Shown here: positions 4,530 through 5,368 of the stretch, one piece after another
Layout: each line of letters starts with the position of its first letter
How positions within the stretch are numbered: position 1 is the first letter of the stretch
NCBI GenBank assembly: GCA_015222355.1
Contig: JADFVC010000358.1
Span: forward strand, 1 to 5,368
Direction of reading: 5' to 3'
Source: Chloroflexota bacterium
GTDB taxonomy: Bacteria > Desulfobacterota > Desulfuromonadia > Desulfuromonadales > Geopsychrobacteraceae
Length of the DNA stretch: 5,368 bases
The notes under the pieces: generated by a model
The model's input: the letters and a program-made list of their open reading frames with translations, nothing else
Database searches by the model: none
What the model was told of the DNA's origin: nothing
Made by a program: the position numbers and the translations under genes

Positions 4530-5368
4530 ATGAACATACTCTCTCTTCAGCAAATCTCTCTCGCCTTCGGCGGCCCCAGCCTGCTCGACAATGCCAACCT
4601 GCAGATAGAATCGACCGACCGGATCTGCCTGCTCGGTCGTAACGGTGCCGGAAAATCCTCCCTGCTGCGGGTTATCAATGGAGAGCTGCCGCCCGATTCC
4701 GGGGAAATTATCCGGCGGCAGGGGGTAACAACGGCCCTCGTCCCCCAGGAGTTCCCAGCAGAGTGGCATGGTCCTGTGCGTACTTATCTGCAAATGAGCG
4801 CCATTGACAATGTCACCCTTGAACAAGTCATCAGCCAGCTTGAGCTAAGCCCCGAAGCAGAGCTGCAGGATCTTTCGGGTGGTTTTAAAAGACGTGTTTT
4901 GATCGCCGCTGCCCTGGTCCAGGAACCGGATCTGCTGCTCCTTGATGAGCCGACCAATCACCTGGACATTGCCGGCATCCAATGGTTGGAGGAGTTTCTG
5001 CTGCGCTTGCGGAAACCGCTGATTTTCATCAGCCACGACCGGGCTTTTGTCAGCAAACTGGCCAACCGGGTCGTCGAGATCGATCGTGGGCAGTTGCAGG
5101 ATTATAAATGTAACTACGCGCAGTTTCTGACCCGCCGGGAAGATGTGCTGAATGCAGAAGATAAGGCCTGGGCGCGTTTCGACCAGAAACTCGCCGAAGA
5201 AGAGATCTGGATCCGCAAAGGGATCAAGGCCCGCCGTACCCGCAATATGGGTCGGGTTCGCGAGCTGCTGAAAATGCGTGAGGAGCACCGCCACCGCCGT
5301 GAGCGCAGCGGGAAGGTGCGACTGCAACTTGAAGAGGCCGAGCGGAGCGGGCAGATGGTGCTGGAAGC
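4530..5368 (+). CDS. uup: Uup-like ABC-F ATPase, N-terminal 279 codons, cut by window edge
   Basis: The frame is open from ATG 4530 to the window end; no in-frame start lies between the palindrome and this ATG. The first nucleotide-binding domain has Walker A GRNGAGKSS (36-44), Q-loop VPQE (Q73), signature LSGGFKRR (115-122), Walker B LLLLDEPTNHLD with E140, and H-loop SHDR (H169). Then comes the interdomain linker with FDQKLAEEEIWIRKGIKARRTRN and ERSGKVRLQLEEAERSG (about 217-274), closely resembling the linker of E. coli Uup. Uup proteins are soluble, ribosome- and DNA-associated ATPases; uup loss in E. coli raises precise transposon excision. Compared with my memory of E. coli Uup, about 30-40 residues are missing between Q-loop and signature. 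No Shine-Dalgarno sequence precedes the ATG. Base composition is clearly more GC-rich than the preceding gene. Confidence 0.9.
   Translation, partial: MNILSLQQISLAFGGPSLLDNANLQIESTDRICLLGRNGAGKSSLLRVINGELPPDSGEIIRRQGVTTALVPQEFPAEWHGPVRTYLQMSAIDNVTLEQVISQLELSPEAELQDLSGGFKRRVLIAAALVQEPDLLLLDEPTNHLDIAGIQWLEEFLLRLRKPLIFISHDRAFVSKLANRVVEIDRGQLQDYKCNYAQFLTRREDVLNAEDKAWARFDQKLAEEEIWIRKGIKARRTRNMGRVRELLKMREEHRHRRERSGKVRLQLEEAERSGQMVLE

Noticed and set aside
4845..5327. 160-codon minus-strand open frame opposite the ABC-F gene.
   Set aside because: It is antisense to a coding region with clear Walker, signature and linker motifs. Long antisense frames are common opposite GC-rich genes, and no family features are visible.
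1..5368. Search by eye for CRISPR arrays, tRNA or rRNA genes, toxin-antitoxin pairs and phage-defence genes.
   Set aside because: No regularly spaced repeats, no RNA gene cores and no matching protein motifs were seen on either strand.

Overview
The window looks like chromosomal DNA from a Gram-negative bacterium, most plausibly a Desulfuromonadota (Geobacter/Desulfuromonas-type) organism. The evidence is an outer-membrane beta-barrel porin with a signal peptide and terminal Phe, a periplasmic FG-GAP/VCBS-type protein, strong Shine-Dalgarno sites, a candidate sigma-54 promoter and intergenic repeats of a style I associate with that group. The taxonomic call is inference from memory, not a database result.

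Layout. (1) Positions 1-410, minus strand: the first 136 codons of a GT4-type glycosyltransferase that runs off the left edge. (2) Positions 411-1428: about 1 kb with no firmly supported gene. It holds the glycosyltransferase leader and a candidate promoter, a 19-bp direct repeat, and a 345-bp element (625-969) with 20-bp terminal inverted repeats, nested internal inverted repeats and an abutting 8-bp target duplication (a MITE-like insertion). After that come a cluster of small palindromes, a possible 59-codon ORF (1087-1266), a candidate sigma-54 promoter and a hairpin-bearing leader. (3) 1429-2601: a porin-like outer-membrane protein, closed by a textbook intrinsic terminator. (4) 2766-4487: an exported 573-residue protein with a FlgT-C-like N-terminal segment and three calcium-loop (FG-GAP/VCBS) motifs. 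(5) A 27-bp palindrome (4494-4520) fills the 42-bp gap before (6) 4530-5368, the first 279 codons of a Uup-like ABC-F ATPase that runs off the right edge.

The genes do not form an obvious common pathway. The porin is a self-contained transcription unit. The VCBS-type gene and the ABC-F gene lie in the same direction but are separated by a palindrome that may act as terminator, and they differ visibly in base composition. I see no defence system, CRISPR array, tRNA, rRNA or transposase gene. The clearest new observation is the MITE-like element with its target duplication. Secondary ones are the shortened first ATPase domain of the ABC-F protein, the structured region ahead of the porin, and the palindrome-hidden start of the small ORF.
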